Origin: Acidobacteriota bacterium
Lineage (GTDB): Bacteria; Acidobacteriota; Terriglobia; Terriglobales; Acidobacteriaceae
Length of the DNA stretch: 37,338 nucleotides
Assembly: GCA_019351975.1 (NCBI GenBank)
Contig: JABBOG010000039.1
Coordinates: 1-37,338, forward strand
Reading direction: 5' to 3'
The notes under the pieces are model-generated. The model had not been told where the DNA came from. It ran no database searches and was given only the letters and a program-made list of their open reading frames with translations. Below are positions 9,866 through 17,516 of the stretch, piece after piece. The position numbers and the translations under genes are program-made. How positions within the stretch are numbered: position 1 is the stretch's first letter; every line of letters begins with the position of its first letter.

Positions 9866-9906
9866 ATACTTACTGGTTAGTATATATAACTCGAAGATAG
9901 AGTCAA
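9866..9906 (-). promoter_or_regulatory. Promoter and operator of the tetR-RND efflux operon
   Basis: On the minus strand a -35 box TTGACT (9901-9906) and a -10 box TATACT (9879-9884) are separated by 16 bases, close to the sigma-70 consensus. An 18-base palindrome at 9866-9883 has arms ATACTxAC and GTxAGTAT around a TG/CA centre and covers most of the -10 box and the expected start point. This is the usual way a TetR dimer blocks RNA polymerase. The predicted transcript would begin only about 10-12 bases before the tetR ATG. The palindrome is seen directly; its binding by the adjacent TetR protein is inferred. Confidence 0.75.
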
Positions 9907-9929
9907 GGATGTCTGAGGGAGGCAGGCGA

Positions 9930-10910
9930 TCACTGCGGGCCGTGGTACTCATCGACGGGATCGCCGGAGTGGATCCAGGCAGAGTTGATGAGATTGCGAA
10001 GTTCTATGGCTCCGGCGGCGAGGCGTTCTTCGGTGAAGGCTTTGGCTTCAGGAGTACCAGCACCGCTGAATCCGCCGGACTTTTCGAGCTTGTAGGTGTC
10101 GTCCACGAGTGTATTCGTGTGGTGGAGATAGCCGAGGTAGCTGGTCCACTCGTCGGTGATGGCTTCCGGATGGCTAGCGGCGACCAGCGGAGCGACGTCG
10201 GAGGGTTTGATGTTGGCGGTAACGTAGACGCTTTCGAACTGGGCGTGGATCGTGTGATCGGTAGTGTAGTTGTGGGGATTGGCGCCGGTCCAGCCGTTGT
10301 ACTGGATCGTGGTGTGAAGAGGCTGTGAGCCGTCGGCCACGTAGTGGCCAAGCCAGCCGATGTCGAAGAGGATGGCGGTTTGAACCGGGGCTGTGTCCTG
10401 GTGCGCAGCGAAGAGAGCGCGATATTCGCGGAAGTCGACTTTAAGGCGTTGCCAGACCTCTTCGACCTGCCAGGGCTGCATGCCAACCTTATCGGGTTGC
10501 AGGGGCAGCGAGGGATGGGCCGCCTGCGCGACAGCGAGAGCGCGTATAAAGTCATAGCGCTTGCGGGGAAGAGCTTTGCCGTCGACGCAACCGGGCAGTG
10601 TGGAGGCGCAGGGGACTTCGGCGAGGTCGGCGTACTCAAGGTCGATGAAGTGGTCTGCTGCTTGCGTCTGGGAGAGCTCGTCTTCGGTCTTGCCGCGCCA
10701 GCGGTCGGGTTCGGGACCGAGGTATTGGACGGTGTCGAAGGCAGCGGTTGTATGGAGGAAGCCGGGGAGATCGGCAGGGAGATACTGCATGGCGAGGCGG
10801 TTGATCATCATGTGGCCGTCGCGACCCCAGGCCCAGAGCGGTTGGGTAGCGACGGTGGCGATGAGGGCGGAAGCGACAAATGTGCGTGCGACGGAGAGCG
10901 TGCGGATCAT
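9930..10910 (-). CDS. S1/P1-family zinc-dependent nuclease, exported
   Basis: Predicted 326-residue secreted nuclease for single-stranded nucleic acids or 3'-nucleotides. The signal peptide ends at LWA, so the mature protein would begin WGRDGH, which gives the N-terminal Trp and the His at position 6 that bind zinc in this family. Other family ligands are visible: Asp in PEPDRW, His in ADHFIDLEY, and the run HYVADGSQPLH (H-x3-D-x5-H). The last pair, H-x3-D in P1 nuclease, reads HAQFE here, so a Glu stands in for the Asp. The gene lies 23 bases downstream of the Nudix gene on the same strand and is probably co-transcribed with it. Confidence 0.92.
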   Translation of the reverse strand: MIRTLSVARTFVASALIATVATQPLWAWGRDGHMMINRLAMQYLPADLPGFLHTTAAFDTVQYLGPEPDRWRGKTEDELSQTQAADHFIDLEYADLAEVPCASTLPGCVDGKALPRKRYDFIRALAVAQAAHPSLPLQPDKVGMQPWQVEEVWQRLKVDFREYRALFAAHQDTAPVQTAILFDIGWLGHYVADGSQPLHTTIQYNGWTGANPHNYTTDHTIHAQFESVYVTANIKPSDVAPLVAASHPEAITDEWTSYLGYLHHTNTLVDDTYKLEKSGGFSGAGTPEAKAFTEERLAAGAIELRNLINSAWIHSGDPVDEYHGPQ

Positions 10911-10933
10911 GCGAAGAGTATAGCGAGAGAGCG

Positions 10934-11395
10934 TTACAGAAGCTTGCCGGCGGCCAGGTCGCGGATGAGGGTGAGGTCCGCAGCGAGGAAGTCGTAGGTG
11001 GGGAGATTGGCGAGCGGACTCCAGAGCATCTGCTGGAAGATACGGTTCACGAGCTCTCCGTGGAACTCTTTGACGAGGAAGAACTCGATTTCGATGGCAC
11101 TACCGTTACGGTAGTTATGGTGGACAGTGGTGATGCGGTCCCCGATGATGGCGTCAATGCCGAGCTCCTCGGAGAGTTCGCGTGCGAGGGCCTGCTGGGC
11201 AGTCTCGCCGAGCTCGACTTTACCGCCAGGAAACTCCCACTTGAGGCCCATGGGCTGGTCGGAGCGGCGTTGACAGATAAAGAGTTGGCGTTCCGTGCCG
11301 ACTTCGCGGAGGATCAACGCCGCCACCACTTGCCGTAGAGATCTGGTGGCTTGTGCGGGTCGGTTTCCGTTGAGTTTGCGAATCGGCTCTTTCAC
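10934..11395 (-). CDS. Nudix hydrolase (MutT/8-oxo-dGTP diphosphatase type)
   Basis: Small Nudix hydrolase with a complete Nudix box: GGKVELGETAQQALARELSE followed by ELGI, matching GX5EX7REUXEEXGU. The phrase MGLKWEFPGGK just before it is typical of MutT-like enzymes that clean the nucleotide pool of oxidised dGTP, though the substrate of any one member cannot be told from sequence. The start is uncertain. I chose the GTG at 11395, which leaves about 20 residues before the conserved QVVAALI strand. A TTG at 11428 would add 11 residues but has no ribosome binding site. The gene lies between the phosphatase and the S1/P1 nuclease on the same strand. Confidence 0.88.
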   Translation of the reverse strand: MKEPIRKLNGNRPAQATRSLRQVVAALILREVGTERQLFICQRRSDQPMGLKWEFPGGKVELGETAQQALARELSEELGIDAIIGDRITTVHHNYRNGSAIEIEFFLVKEFHGELVNRIFQQMLWSPLANLPTYDFLAADLTLIRDLAAGKLL

Positions 11396-11470
11396 GTCTC
11401 TGCACAGTGTAGACGTTCTGGAGGGCAATTTAGATGGGTGCGGAAGGGAAGCTTGTTTGCTGGATGAACT

Positions 11471-12211
11471 TCATACGTTGACGGAGGCGGGAAAGTAGAC
11501 GGGCCAGGCTTCGGCGGAGGCGCGTTCGAGGAGGCCCGTGGATGGGTTGACGGGGAAGGCCCCGGGTGTACCGGTGGAGCTGCGTGCGATGGCAAGCATG
11601 GCGGCGTCGTGGATGGAGTTGCCGAAGACGGCGTGGGGCGCTGTGATGCCAACGCGGCGGAGGGCTTCGACCTTGTCTTCGTCGGTGGGGACGTGGATGA
11701 GGCGGTCGGTGATGATGCCGCTAGCCAGTTCCACGCGGGCGGCAAGGACGCGGTTGGCGGGAATGTTGAAGCGACGGACGCCCTCTTCGATGACCCAATC
11801 GTTGGTGGAGCTGACGGCCCAGATATCGCAGCCGTTACGTTGGAGCTCGGAGATCAGTTGGGCGAGTTCGGGGAAGATGTTGGGCTCAATGTAGTTCTGG
11901 AAGAACTCGGCGGCGACGCGACGGAGCGTCTCAACTGGAAGGCCGCTGTAGAGCTGGACCATTTCGCCGCAGATGTCGTACTCAGATACGGTGCCGCGCT
12001 TGTAGCCGGCGTAACGGTCGTTGATCCAGGCGACCTGGTCGGGCGAGATGAGCTTGGTGTCGATGGTCCAGTGCATGAAGGCGGAGCCTGCGTCGCCGGA
12101 CCAGAGGGTGCCATCGCAGTCGAAGACGGCGATGCGGGGGCGAAGGGCGTGGACGCGGGCGTGGAAGTCGGCGGTGGAGAGACGGATTGGTTCGGTGGTG
12201 CTGTGCGGCAA
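11471..12211 (-). CDS. HAD-IB family phosphatase (SerB-like)
   Basis: Predicted 246-residue HAD-superfamily hydrolase. Motif I is FDCDGTLWSGD (nucleophile Asp and general-acid Asp), motif II is SSTNDW, a lysine in the DKVEALR segment fits motif III, and motif IV is GNSIHDAAML. The usual GDS of motif IV is GNS here, with a later Asp kept, as in some HAD-IB members. The helical cap between motifs I and II resembles that of phosphoserine phosphatase, but the substrate is not certain. The start codon is TTG (12209-12211), chosen because GGAG lies six bases upstream and no ATG fits. A C-tract and an inverted repeat lie 40-80 bases upstream. Probably the first gene of the row phosphatase, Nudix, nuclease. 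Confidence 0.85.
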   Translation of the reverse strand: MPHSTTEPIRLSTADFHARVHALRPRIAVFDCDGTLWSGDAGSAFMHWTIDTKLISPDQVAWINDRYAGYKRGTVSEYDICGEMVQLYSGLPVETLRRVAAEFFQNYIEPNIFPELAQLISELQRNGCDIWAVSSTNDWVIEEGVRRFNIPANRVLAARVELASGIITDRLIHVPTDEDKVEALRRVGITAPHAVFGNSIHDAAMLAIARSSTGTPGAFPVNPSTGLLERASAEAWPVYFPASVNV

Positions 12212-12250
12212 GGTGATCTCCGTTGGTGGTTGGTGAGTGGCTATAGATGG

Positions 12251-12290
12251 CCCCCCTCCCCCCCCCCATACTTATGGCGCTAAAGTATGG
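12251..12290. promoter_or_regulatory. C-tract and 8-base inverted repeat upstream of the HAD phosphatase
   Basis: The plus strand reads C6-T-C10 at 12251-12267. An inverted repeat, CCATACTT at 12266-12273 and AAGTATGG at 12283-12290, with a 9-base spacer, abuts and overlaps the end of the tract. Both lie 40-80 bases before the TTG start of the phosphatase, in the zone where its promoter should be. The pattern is seen directly; a role as an operator or a length-variable promoter spacer is speculation. Confidence 0.4.
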
Positions 12291-12593
12291 CAAATAATAG
12301 GTTTAGGTTTAGTTTGCCGCGTAAAGTAGTGCATTGAAAGAAGATGCTGGCAAAGTATTCTAAACAGGTGGGTTGTGTGCTGCCTTAGACTGCTTGATCT
12401 TGCTCTTCCCTTGCTTCTATTTTATCGGATGGGTGCTTGTAAGTATGCCAGGTTTTGGAGAGTTTTTGGGCCAGTGTTGACGCGGGTTTGGTGGGTTGTT
12501 GGTTCGTTTTGGGGCTTGACAGGCAAAACAAAGGGCCTGGGCGAATTATCTGGCAGGGTTGAAGAGCCAGGTGGAATGAGAGGAGCTTTGGCG
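12291..12593. other. AT-richer intergenic stretch, no recognised gene
   Basis: This stretch lies between the phosphatase promoter zone and the stop of the small membrane protein gene. It has a short repeat (GGTTTA twice, followed by GTTT) near 12300 and is visibly lower in GC than its surroundings. I see no RNA gene and no protein-coding frame with recognisable features. It would include the end of the transcript of the gene at 12594-13073. Confidence 0.3.
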
Positions 12594-13073
12594 TTAGCGG
12601 TCGCCCCAATGGTGGGAACTGAGGGGCTGGGTGCTCGTTCGGTTGAGCGTGAGATCTGGCTGTGTGATTCTGGGGCCGCGGACGGAGTTTTGGAGGAGGG
12701 TGATTACGAGATAGGCAGTGATGCCTGCAAGGCCGACGGAGCGGAAGCGATGACCGCCGAAGACTGGGGTGGCCCAAGCGATCAGACCGCAGAGGAGTAG
12801 GGCACGTACGGCTTTGGATTCAACGATCAACCGCAGACGTTCGACTTCGACGGGAGCCCAGTGGTCTGTTCTGATGCCACGCTGGAGGCGTTTCGTCGCG
12901 AGGAGCAGAATCAATCCGCCGAGCAAGAATGGTGGGCCTGCGATAAGGGCCCGGGTTGTGAGGGGAGCGTCGTTGAAGCGCGTAGCCACCAGATCTGGGA
13001 GGTTGATGACCAGACCGCCGAAGCAACAGAGGAGTGCGGTTTGCGCGGGCGTGAGGCGATGGAGGAAGTTCAT
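12594..13073 (-). CDS. Hypothetical membrane protein with about four helices
   Basis: Predicted 159-residue integral membrane protein of unknown function. Hydrophobic segments are visible around residues 12-32, 43-60, 88-108 and 113-130, joined by short charged loops (KRLQRGIRTDHW). The C-terminal 30 residues are polar and rich in Thr and Ser. I do not recognise a family. The ribosome binding site before the ATG is weak. It shares its strand with the small membrane protein gene 54 bases upstream, so the two may form a pair. Confidence 0.6.
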   Translation of the reverse strand: MNFLHRLTPAQTALLCCFGGLVINLPDLVATRFNDAPLTTRALIAGPPFLLGGLILLLATKRLQRGIRTDHWAPVEVERLRLIVESKAVRALLLCGLIAWATPVFGGHRFRSVGLAGITAYLVITLLQNSVRGPRITQPDLTLNRTSTQPLSSHHWGDR

Positions 13074-13127
13074 CTCGTGTTTCGAGCGGTTGGGGTTGGT
13101 AGGATGCTTTGGGCACTCGGGTGAGGG

Positions 13128-13403
13128 CTACCGGGTGAGATGGAGCTGCTGAAAGATTGCGTCGTTTGGATCCTTGAAGGTCACACTTTTGATGTTGAAG
13201 GCTGCGATACAAGTAACAAAGAGCTGACCCGTGGCGAGCCCCAGGCAGACTCCATGCGCGAAGCCCGACTTCCAAAGCAGTTCCGCAAGCACGATGCAAA
13301 CAAGGGAGAATGCTGGAGACAGGTGGATAGTCCATATTGGGTTAGTCAGGTCGTTGGTTGGCCCGAGATATCCCACTATGTTCGAAAGCCTCGATTCTGC
13401 CAT
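13128..13403 (-). CDS. Hypothetical small membrane protein
   Basis: Predicted 91-residue protein with two hydrophobic segments (LSPAFSLVCIVLAELLW and GVCLGLATGQLFVTCIAAF). No family is recognised. The start ATG at 13403 has no good ribosome binding site, and the divergent LarA-like gene begins only about 30 bases away, so promoters of both would have to overlap. The membrane-like composition and position before another small membrane protein gene support it as real, but the evidence is modest. Confidence 0.45.
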   Translation of the reverse strand: MAESRLSNIVGYLGPTNDLTNPIWTIHLSPAFSLVCIVLAELLWKSGFAHGVCLGLATGQLFVTCIAAFNIKSVTFKDPNDAIFQQLHLTR

Positions 13404-13434
13404 GGCGGTATGCTAGCACTGATAGGTGAGAGCG

Positions 13435-14712
13435 ATGAGTTTATTTTTTGCGGCGGGTTCGGCGACGACGGAGCTGAGTGCGGGCGAGGTGCGTGTGGGG
13501 CTGTTTGAGGCGTTGGGCAAGCTGGGGGAGCGGAAGCGGGTACTCGCGGTGCCGCCGGATTTCACCAGGTTTCACTCAAAGGCGGGCGAGCTGACGGAGC
13601 TGGCGTGGGAGTTCTATGGGGAGCGGCTGGTGGATGTGCTACCAGCGCTGGGTACGCACACGGCGATGCCGGATCAGCAGATTGCGACGATGTTTGGGAA
13701 GACGCCGAGGGATCTGTTCCGGGTGCATGACTGGCGCAACGACATTGTGACGCTGGGGGAGATCCCGGGGGAATTTCTCAGCGAGGTGAGCGAGGGGAAG
13801 GTGGAGTACTCGTGGCCGGCGCAGGTGAACCAATTGCTGCGGGACGGCGGGCATGATCTGATCCTGTCGATTGGGCAGGTGGTGCCGCATGAGGTGGTGG
13901 GGATGGCGAATGGGAACAAGAATATCTTTATCGGAACGGGCGGCGTGATGGGGATTCACCGGTCGCACTTTCTAGGTGCGGTGTATGGCATGGAGCGGAT
14001 GATGGGGCGCGCGGATACTCCGGTGCGAAGGGTGCTGAACTATGCGAGTGAGCACTTTGGGGGGATGCTGCCGCAGATTGTTTATGTGCAGACGGTGGTG
14101 AGCAAGAATGCGGCGGGCGAACTGGTAATGCGGGGGATGTTTATCGGCGACGACAGCGAGTGCTTTGAGCGGGCGGCGGAGCTGAGTCTGCAATGCAATT
14201 TCTTGATGATGGATCGAGAGATTAAGAAGGCCGTGGTGTATCTGGACCCGCATGAGTTTCATTCGACATGGCTGGGAAACAAGAGCGTGTACCGGACGCG
14301 GATGGCGTTGGCGGATGGCGCGGAGCTGATTGTGCTGGCACCGGGGGTGAAGGAGTTTGGCGAAGACAAGATGATCGATGTGCTGATCCGGCGGTATGGG
14401 TACTGTGGAACTCCGGCGACGCTGGCGGCGGTGAAGGACGATGCGGAGCTGGCGGCGAATTTAAGCGCGGCGGCGCATTTGATCCATGGGTCGAGCGAGG
14501 GGAGGTTTACGATCCGCTATTGTCCGGGGCATCTGACGCGCGAAGAGATCGAGAGCGTGCACTATGTGTATGGGGATCTGGCGGAGTACGCGGCGAACTA
14601 TGATCCGGCGAAGCTGGTGGATGGGTGGAACATGGTGGACGGCGAGGAGATCTTTTTTGTGTCGAACCCAGGGCTGGGGTTGTGGGCGTATGAGGGGCGG
14701 TTCGCGGGTTAA
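13435..14712 (+). CDS. LarA-like nickel-pincer racemase/epimerase (DUF2088 family)
   Basis: Predicted 425-residue homologue of lactate racemase LarA. The N-terminal domain has PPDFTRFHSKAGELTE, which resembles the substrate-binding region, and GTHTAMPDQQI with His75, matching the first acid/base His of LarA. GQVVPHEVVGM gives His152. Lys162 follows ten residues later, the spacing of the lysine that holds the nickel-pincer nucleotide in LarA. His178 in IHRSH lies 26 residues after His152, the spacing of the nickel-binding His. So the cofactor site appears complete. Family members act on various 2-hydroxy acids, and the substrate here is unknown. I chose the ATG at 13435 over an upstream GTG at 13426 because AGGTGA lies five bases before it. 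No larB/C/E cofactor genes are in the window. Confidence 0.82.
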   Translation: MSLFFAAGSATTELSAGEVRVGLFEALGKLGERKRVLAVPPDFTRFHSKAGELTELAWEFYGERLVDVLPALGTHTAMPDQQIATMFGKTPRDLFRVHDWRNDIVTLGEIPGEFLSEVSEGKVEYSWPAQVNQLLRDGGHDLILSIGQVVPHEVVGMANGNKNIFIGTGGVMGIHRSHFLGAVYGMERMMGRADTPVRRVLNYASEHFGGMLPQIVYVQTVVSKNAAGELVMRGMFIGDDSECFERAAELSLQCNFLMMDREIKKAVVYLDPHEFHSTWLGNKSVYRTRMALADGAELIVLAPGVKEFGEDKMIDVLIRRYGYCGTPATLAAVKDDAELAANLSAAAHLIHGSSEGRFTIRYCPGHLTREEIESVHYVYGDLAEYAANYDPAKLVDGWNMVDGEEIFFVSNPGLGLWAYEGRFAG

Positions 14713-14717
14713 GTACT

Positions 14718-14753
14718 GCAAGCCCAGGTGTTAGAGCGGGAACCTGGGCTTGC
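14718..14753. terminator. Strong hairpin between convergent genes (bidirectional terminator)
   Basis: A perfect 12-base inverted repeat, GCAAGCCCAGGT at 14718-14729 and ACCTGGGCTTGC at 14742-14753, with a 12-base loop, lies five bases after the stop of the LarA-like gene and 26 bases from the stop of the convergent DinB-like gene. There is no T-run on either side, so it is hairpin-type rather than a classic intrinsic terminator. Confidence 0.65.
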
Positions 14754-14779
14754 CGGTTGGCGCGCATCTGGCGCATCGT

Positions 14780-15292
14780 TCATTTAGGGGACCACTGCTC
14801 GTCAGCGGAAGGACCGTAGAGTGCGGGGACGGGAAGGTTGTTGAGGCGGAGGTAGACGCCCAGCTGAGCGGTGTGGTGGATGAGATGGTTGAAGCACATG
14901 AGGCGAAAGGTTTCGGCGCGGGGAAGGTTAGAGATGATGTGCTCCCCGAAGGAAAATGGCCAGAGGGCGGTGAGGTGCTCGTCGGTCGCGGAGGCGATGG
15001 CGGCGCGGCAGGCGGAGGCGGACTCGTCGAGACGCTGGAGGCAGAGGTCGCGGGACTCGAAGACGAGGGAGGTTTGCGGCCGTTTGGAGTTGGCCATGTC
15101 CATGCCTTCGTCTTCGAGGATGTAGGAGCCGAAGAGCGGCATGGTCGCGCAGTGCATGGCGAGTTTTCCGAGTTTCATGGACTTTTCGTGGGGAGCCCAG
15201 TCTGCTTTGTCGTCGGGGAGGCGTTCGAGGGTGCGGCGGGTGTTGGAGATTTCGGCGTCGTAGTCGAGGAGAAGAACTTCTGCGATGGTCAT
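14780..15292 (-). CDS. DinB-family protein
   Basis: Predicted 170-residue DinB-like four-helix-bundle protein. The three-His metal site is visible: a His in KLAMHCATMP and the pair in NHLIHHTAQLGVYLR near the end. The family includes thiol transferases and many proteins of unknown role, several induced by stress; no specific reaction can be assigned. An AAGGA site lies a few bases before the ATG. The gene follows fabI by 17 bases on the same strand and is probably in the same transcript. Confidence 0.85.
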   Translation of the reverse strand: MTIAEVLLLDYDAEISNTRRTLERLPDDKADWAPHEKSMKLGKLAMHCATMPLFGSYILEDEGMDMANSKRPQTSLVFESRDLCLQRLDESASACRAAIASATDEHLTALWPFSFGEHIISNLPRAETFRLMCFNHLIHHTAQLGVYLRLNNLPVPALYGPSADEQWSPK

Positions 15293-15309
15293 CGTGGTTC
15301 CTTTCGAGG

Positions 15310-16071
15310 TTAGAGTCCGGTGATGTTGTAGCCGCAGTCGACGTAGGTGATTTCGCCGGTGATACCGCTGGCGAGATCGCTCGCGAGGAAGAGGGCTGTG
15401 TTGCCGACCTCGGCCTGGTCTACGTTGCGGCGCAGGGGAGCGCGCTCGGTGACTTTGTCGAGGATGGTGGCGAAGTCGCTGATGCCGCGGGCGGCGAGGG
15501 TTTTGATGGGGCCGGCGGAGATGGCGTTGACGCGGATCTTTTTGGAGCCCATATCGTACGCCAGGTAGCGAACGGTGGCTTCCAGGGCGGCTTTGGCGAC
15601 GCCCATAATGTTGTAGTTGGGGAAGACCTTCTGGCTGCCGTAGTAGGTGAGGGTAATGATGGAGCCACCGTCGGTCATGAGGGGCTCGGCCGCGCGGGCG
15701 AGAGCGATGAGCGAGTAGGCGCTGATGTCATGGGCGACGCGGAAGTCTTCACGGGCGGTGTGGAGGACATCGTTTTTGATGTTGGGAGCGAAGCCGATGG
15801 AGTGAACGAGGATGTCGAGCTTGCCGTAGGTGGCTTTGAGCTGCTCGAAGACGCTGTCGATGTCGGCGTCGGAGGCGACGTCGCAGCGGAAGGTCTTGCT
15901 GTCGGGAAGCTCGGCGGCGAGCTCTTCGGCGTCGCGCTGGAGGCGTTCGCTCTGGTAGCAGATGGCGAGGGAGGCACCGGCCTCGGAGAGCTTCTGGCAG
16001 ATGGCCCAGGCGATGCTGCGCTTGTTGGCGAGGCCGAAGACGACGGCGACTTTGCCCTTCATATCGATCAT
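15310..16071 (-). CDS. fabI: Enoyl-[acyl-carrier-protein] reductase (NADH), FabI
   Basis: Predicted 253-residue short-chain dehydrogenase fold enzyme for the last step of each fatty-acid elongation cycle in the cytoplasm. Features typical of FabI are the cofactor region VVFGLANKRSIAWAI, the phrase VHSIGFAP, and the active-site triad Tyr143, Tyr153 and Lys160 with the spacing Y-x9-Y-x6-K seen in E. coli FabI. The C-terminal region SDLASGITGEITYVDCGYNI is also typical. The ATG at 16071 is supported by CAGGAG six bases upstream. It lies between the EVE-domain gene and the DinB-like gene on the same strand. Length is normal. Confidence 0.96.
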   Translation of the reverse strand: MIDMKGKVAVVFGLANKRSIAWAICQKLSEAGASLAICYQSERLQRDAEELAAELPDSKTFRCDVASDADIDSVFEQLKATYGKLDILVHSIGFAPNIKNDVLHTAREDFRVAHDISAYSLIALARAAEPLMTDGGSIITLTYYGSQKVFPNYNIMGVAKAALEATVRYLAYDMGSKKIRVNAISAGPIKTLAARGISDFATILDKVTERAPLRRNVDQAEVGNTALFLASDLASGITGEITYVDCGYNITGL

Positions 16072-16155
16072 GGATGACTCCTGCTTGAGGTACGTGAATC
16101 TTAAAGAACCGACGCTAAGGATAGCAGTTTGTGGCGCGGATGGGCGGGCGAGTGG

Positions 16156-16542
16156 TCAGCCGTGGATAAGCCAGTCGTACTGCTCGTCGGACAAGGGGAC
16201 GACGGAGAGGCGGAATTGGCGGAACATGATGGAACCCTGAAAGACGCCTGCGTCGCGGATTTCGGCGAGTGGCTTTTCGCGCTTGAGGGGCTTGCCAGCC
16301 TTAAGGCGGACGATGGGGATCCTGGGGTTGGCGGGATCGGTGGTGACGGAGACGACTTTAGCGGTACCTACGGCGGCTTTGCCGACATTGGAGTGGTAGA
16401 TGATGCAGGCTTCGCCGGGTTTCATGTTGCGGAGGGTAATGAGGGCCTGCGGGTTTTTGATGCCGTCCCAGACGGTCTCGCCGTCGCGGAGGAGGTCGTC
16501 GAAGGAGTATTTATCGGGTTCGGACTTGAGGAGATAGGGCAT
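16156..16542 (-). CDS. EVE-domain protein (thymocyte nuclear protein 1-like)
   Basis: Predicted 128-residue single-domain EVE protein. Hallmarks are the start YLLKSEPDKYSFDDL, the segment WDGIKNPQALITLRNMKPGE and the central strand IIYHSNVGKAAVGTAKV. EVE domains share the PUA/YTH-like fold, and known members bind modified bases in DNA or RNA; the ligand here is unknown. It is the usual stand-alone length. A short element with terminal inverted repeats lies just upstream, between this gene and murI, so both genes could still be on one transcript. Confidence 0.92.
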   Translation of the reverse strand: MPYLLKSEPDKYSFDDLLRDGETVWDGIKNPQALITLRNMKPGEACIIYHSNVGKAAVGTAKVVSVTTDPANPRIPIVRLKAGKPLKREKPLAEIRDAGVFQGSIMFRQFRLSVVPLSDEQYDWLIHG

Positions 16543-16555
16543 GCTGTGAGTAGTT

Positions 16556-16667
16556 TAGAGCAGTATCAACGTCATTGCGCCCAATTGAAGAGGTACGAGT
16601 GCCGGATCTTCTGAAAACGGCGTAGAGACCATGAGGCCCTGGGCGTGGTACCAGTGATATTGCTCTA
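16556..16667. repeat. Short element with terminal inverted repeats (MITE/REP-like), ends murI
   Basis: An interval of about 112 bases begins TAGAGCAGTATCAACG and its other end, read on the opposite strand, is TAGAGCAATATCACTG. The ends match over about 13 of 15 bases. The right-hand end carries the TAG stop codon of murI (16665-16667). No open frame fits inside. The arrangement resembles a non-autonomous palindromic element; copies elsewhere in the genome cannot be checked here. Confidence 0.55.
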
Positions 16668-17516
16668 GCCGCCGAGGTCGAGGTGGTGCACATGGTCGAT
16701 GGGGCGGCGGAGGAAAAAGCTGCCCATGCGCTTGAATTTCTCGACGGAGTCGGTGGCGAAGCACTCGAAGGTGGGAGGTGGTTCGGTGGTGGGTGTGTCG
16801 CGTGAGGGGATGTGGCCGAGGGCTGCGGTGGCTGCGGCTGCGGTGGCGTCGGCGGAGTCGATGAGGATGGCAGTGGAGCCGAGAGAACGGAGGGTTTGCT
16901 CGATGGCGTCGGCGATGAGTGGATAGTGTGTGCAGCCGAGGAGAACGGCCTGAGGAGCACAGCGGGTGAGGGCTTCGGTGAGATAAATGCTTAGCACGTC
17001 ACGGGTTACGGGGTGGTCGGTCCAGCCCTCTTCGACCAGCGGAACGAGCAGCGGGCAGGCGACCTCGGTAGCGCGAAGGCCGAGGGCGGCACAGGCGGTG
17101 CGATAGGCGTGCGACTGCACGGTGGCGGCGGTGGCGAGGACGAGGACATCGCCGCCGGGCTCGGGGATGGTGCGCTTTGCGGCGAGAGCGCCGGGTTCGA
17201 TGACGCCGAGGACGGGGATGGTGACGGCAGAGCGGATGTCGTCGAGTGCAAGTGCTGTGGCGGTGTTGCAGGCGATGACGAGGTAGTTGCAGCCGCGATC
17301 GGCGAGGAAGCGAGCGCTTTCAACGGCATAGCGGGCGATGGTGGCTTGCGACTTTGCGCCGTAGGGCAGGCGTGCGGTGTCGCCGAGGTAGATGTAGTGG
17401 GCGGAGGGGACGCGCGGGAGGAGCGCGCGGAGGACGGTGAGACCGCCGAAGCCGGAGTCGAAGACGCCGATGATGGGGCGGGGCGGGGCTGCGAGGGAGG
17501 GGGTGGGTGCGCTCAT
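16665..17516 (-). CDS. murI: Glutamate racemase MurI
   Basis: Predicted 283-residue cofactor-independent racemase making D-glutamate for peptidoglycan in the cytoplasm. Key parts are GVFDSGFGGLTV with the catalytic-region Asp, Cys83 in IACNTATA and Cys195 in LLGCTHYPL, the two catalytic cysteines. The frame stays open far upstream on the minus strand, but the start is the ATG at 17516. It overlaps the stop of the GerMN gene by 4 bases (ATGA), and the first conserved strand follows 14 residues later. It is the last gene of the amidase-GerMN-murI operon. The TAG stop lies in the end of a short inverted-repeat element. Confidence 0.95.
   Translation of the reverse strand: MSAPTPSLAAPPRPIIGVFDSGFGGLTVLRALLPRVPSAHYIYLGDTARLPYGAKSQATIARYAVESARFLADRGCNYLVIACNTATALALDDIRSAVTIPVLGVIEPGALAAKRTIPEPGGDVLVLATAATVQSHAYRTACAALGLRATEVACPLLVPLVEEGWTDHPVTRDVLSIYLTEALTRCAPQAVLLGCTHYPLIADAIEQTLRSLGSTAILIDSADATAAAATAALGHIPSRDTPTTEPPPTFECFATDSVEKFKRMGSFFLRRPIDHVHHLDLGG

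Noticed and set aside
12375-12800. Plus-strand open frame of 141 codons
   Set aside because: Its start has a hydrophobic patch, but more than half lies opposite the small membrane protein gene and looks non-coding, and there is no ribosome binding site.
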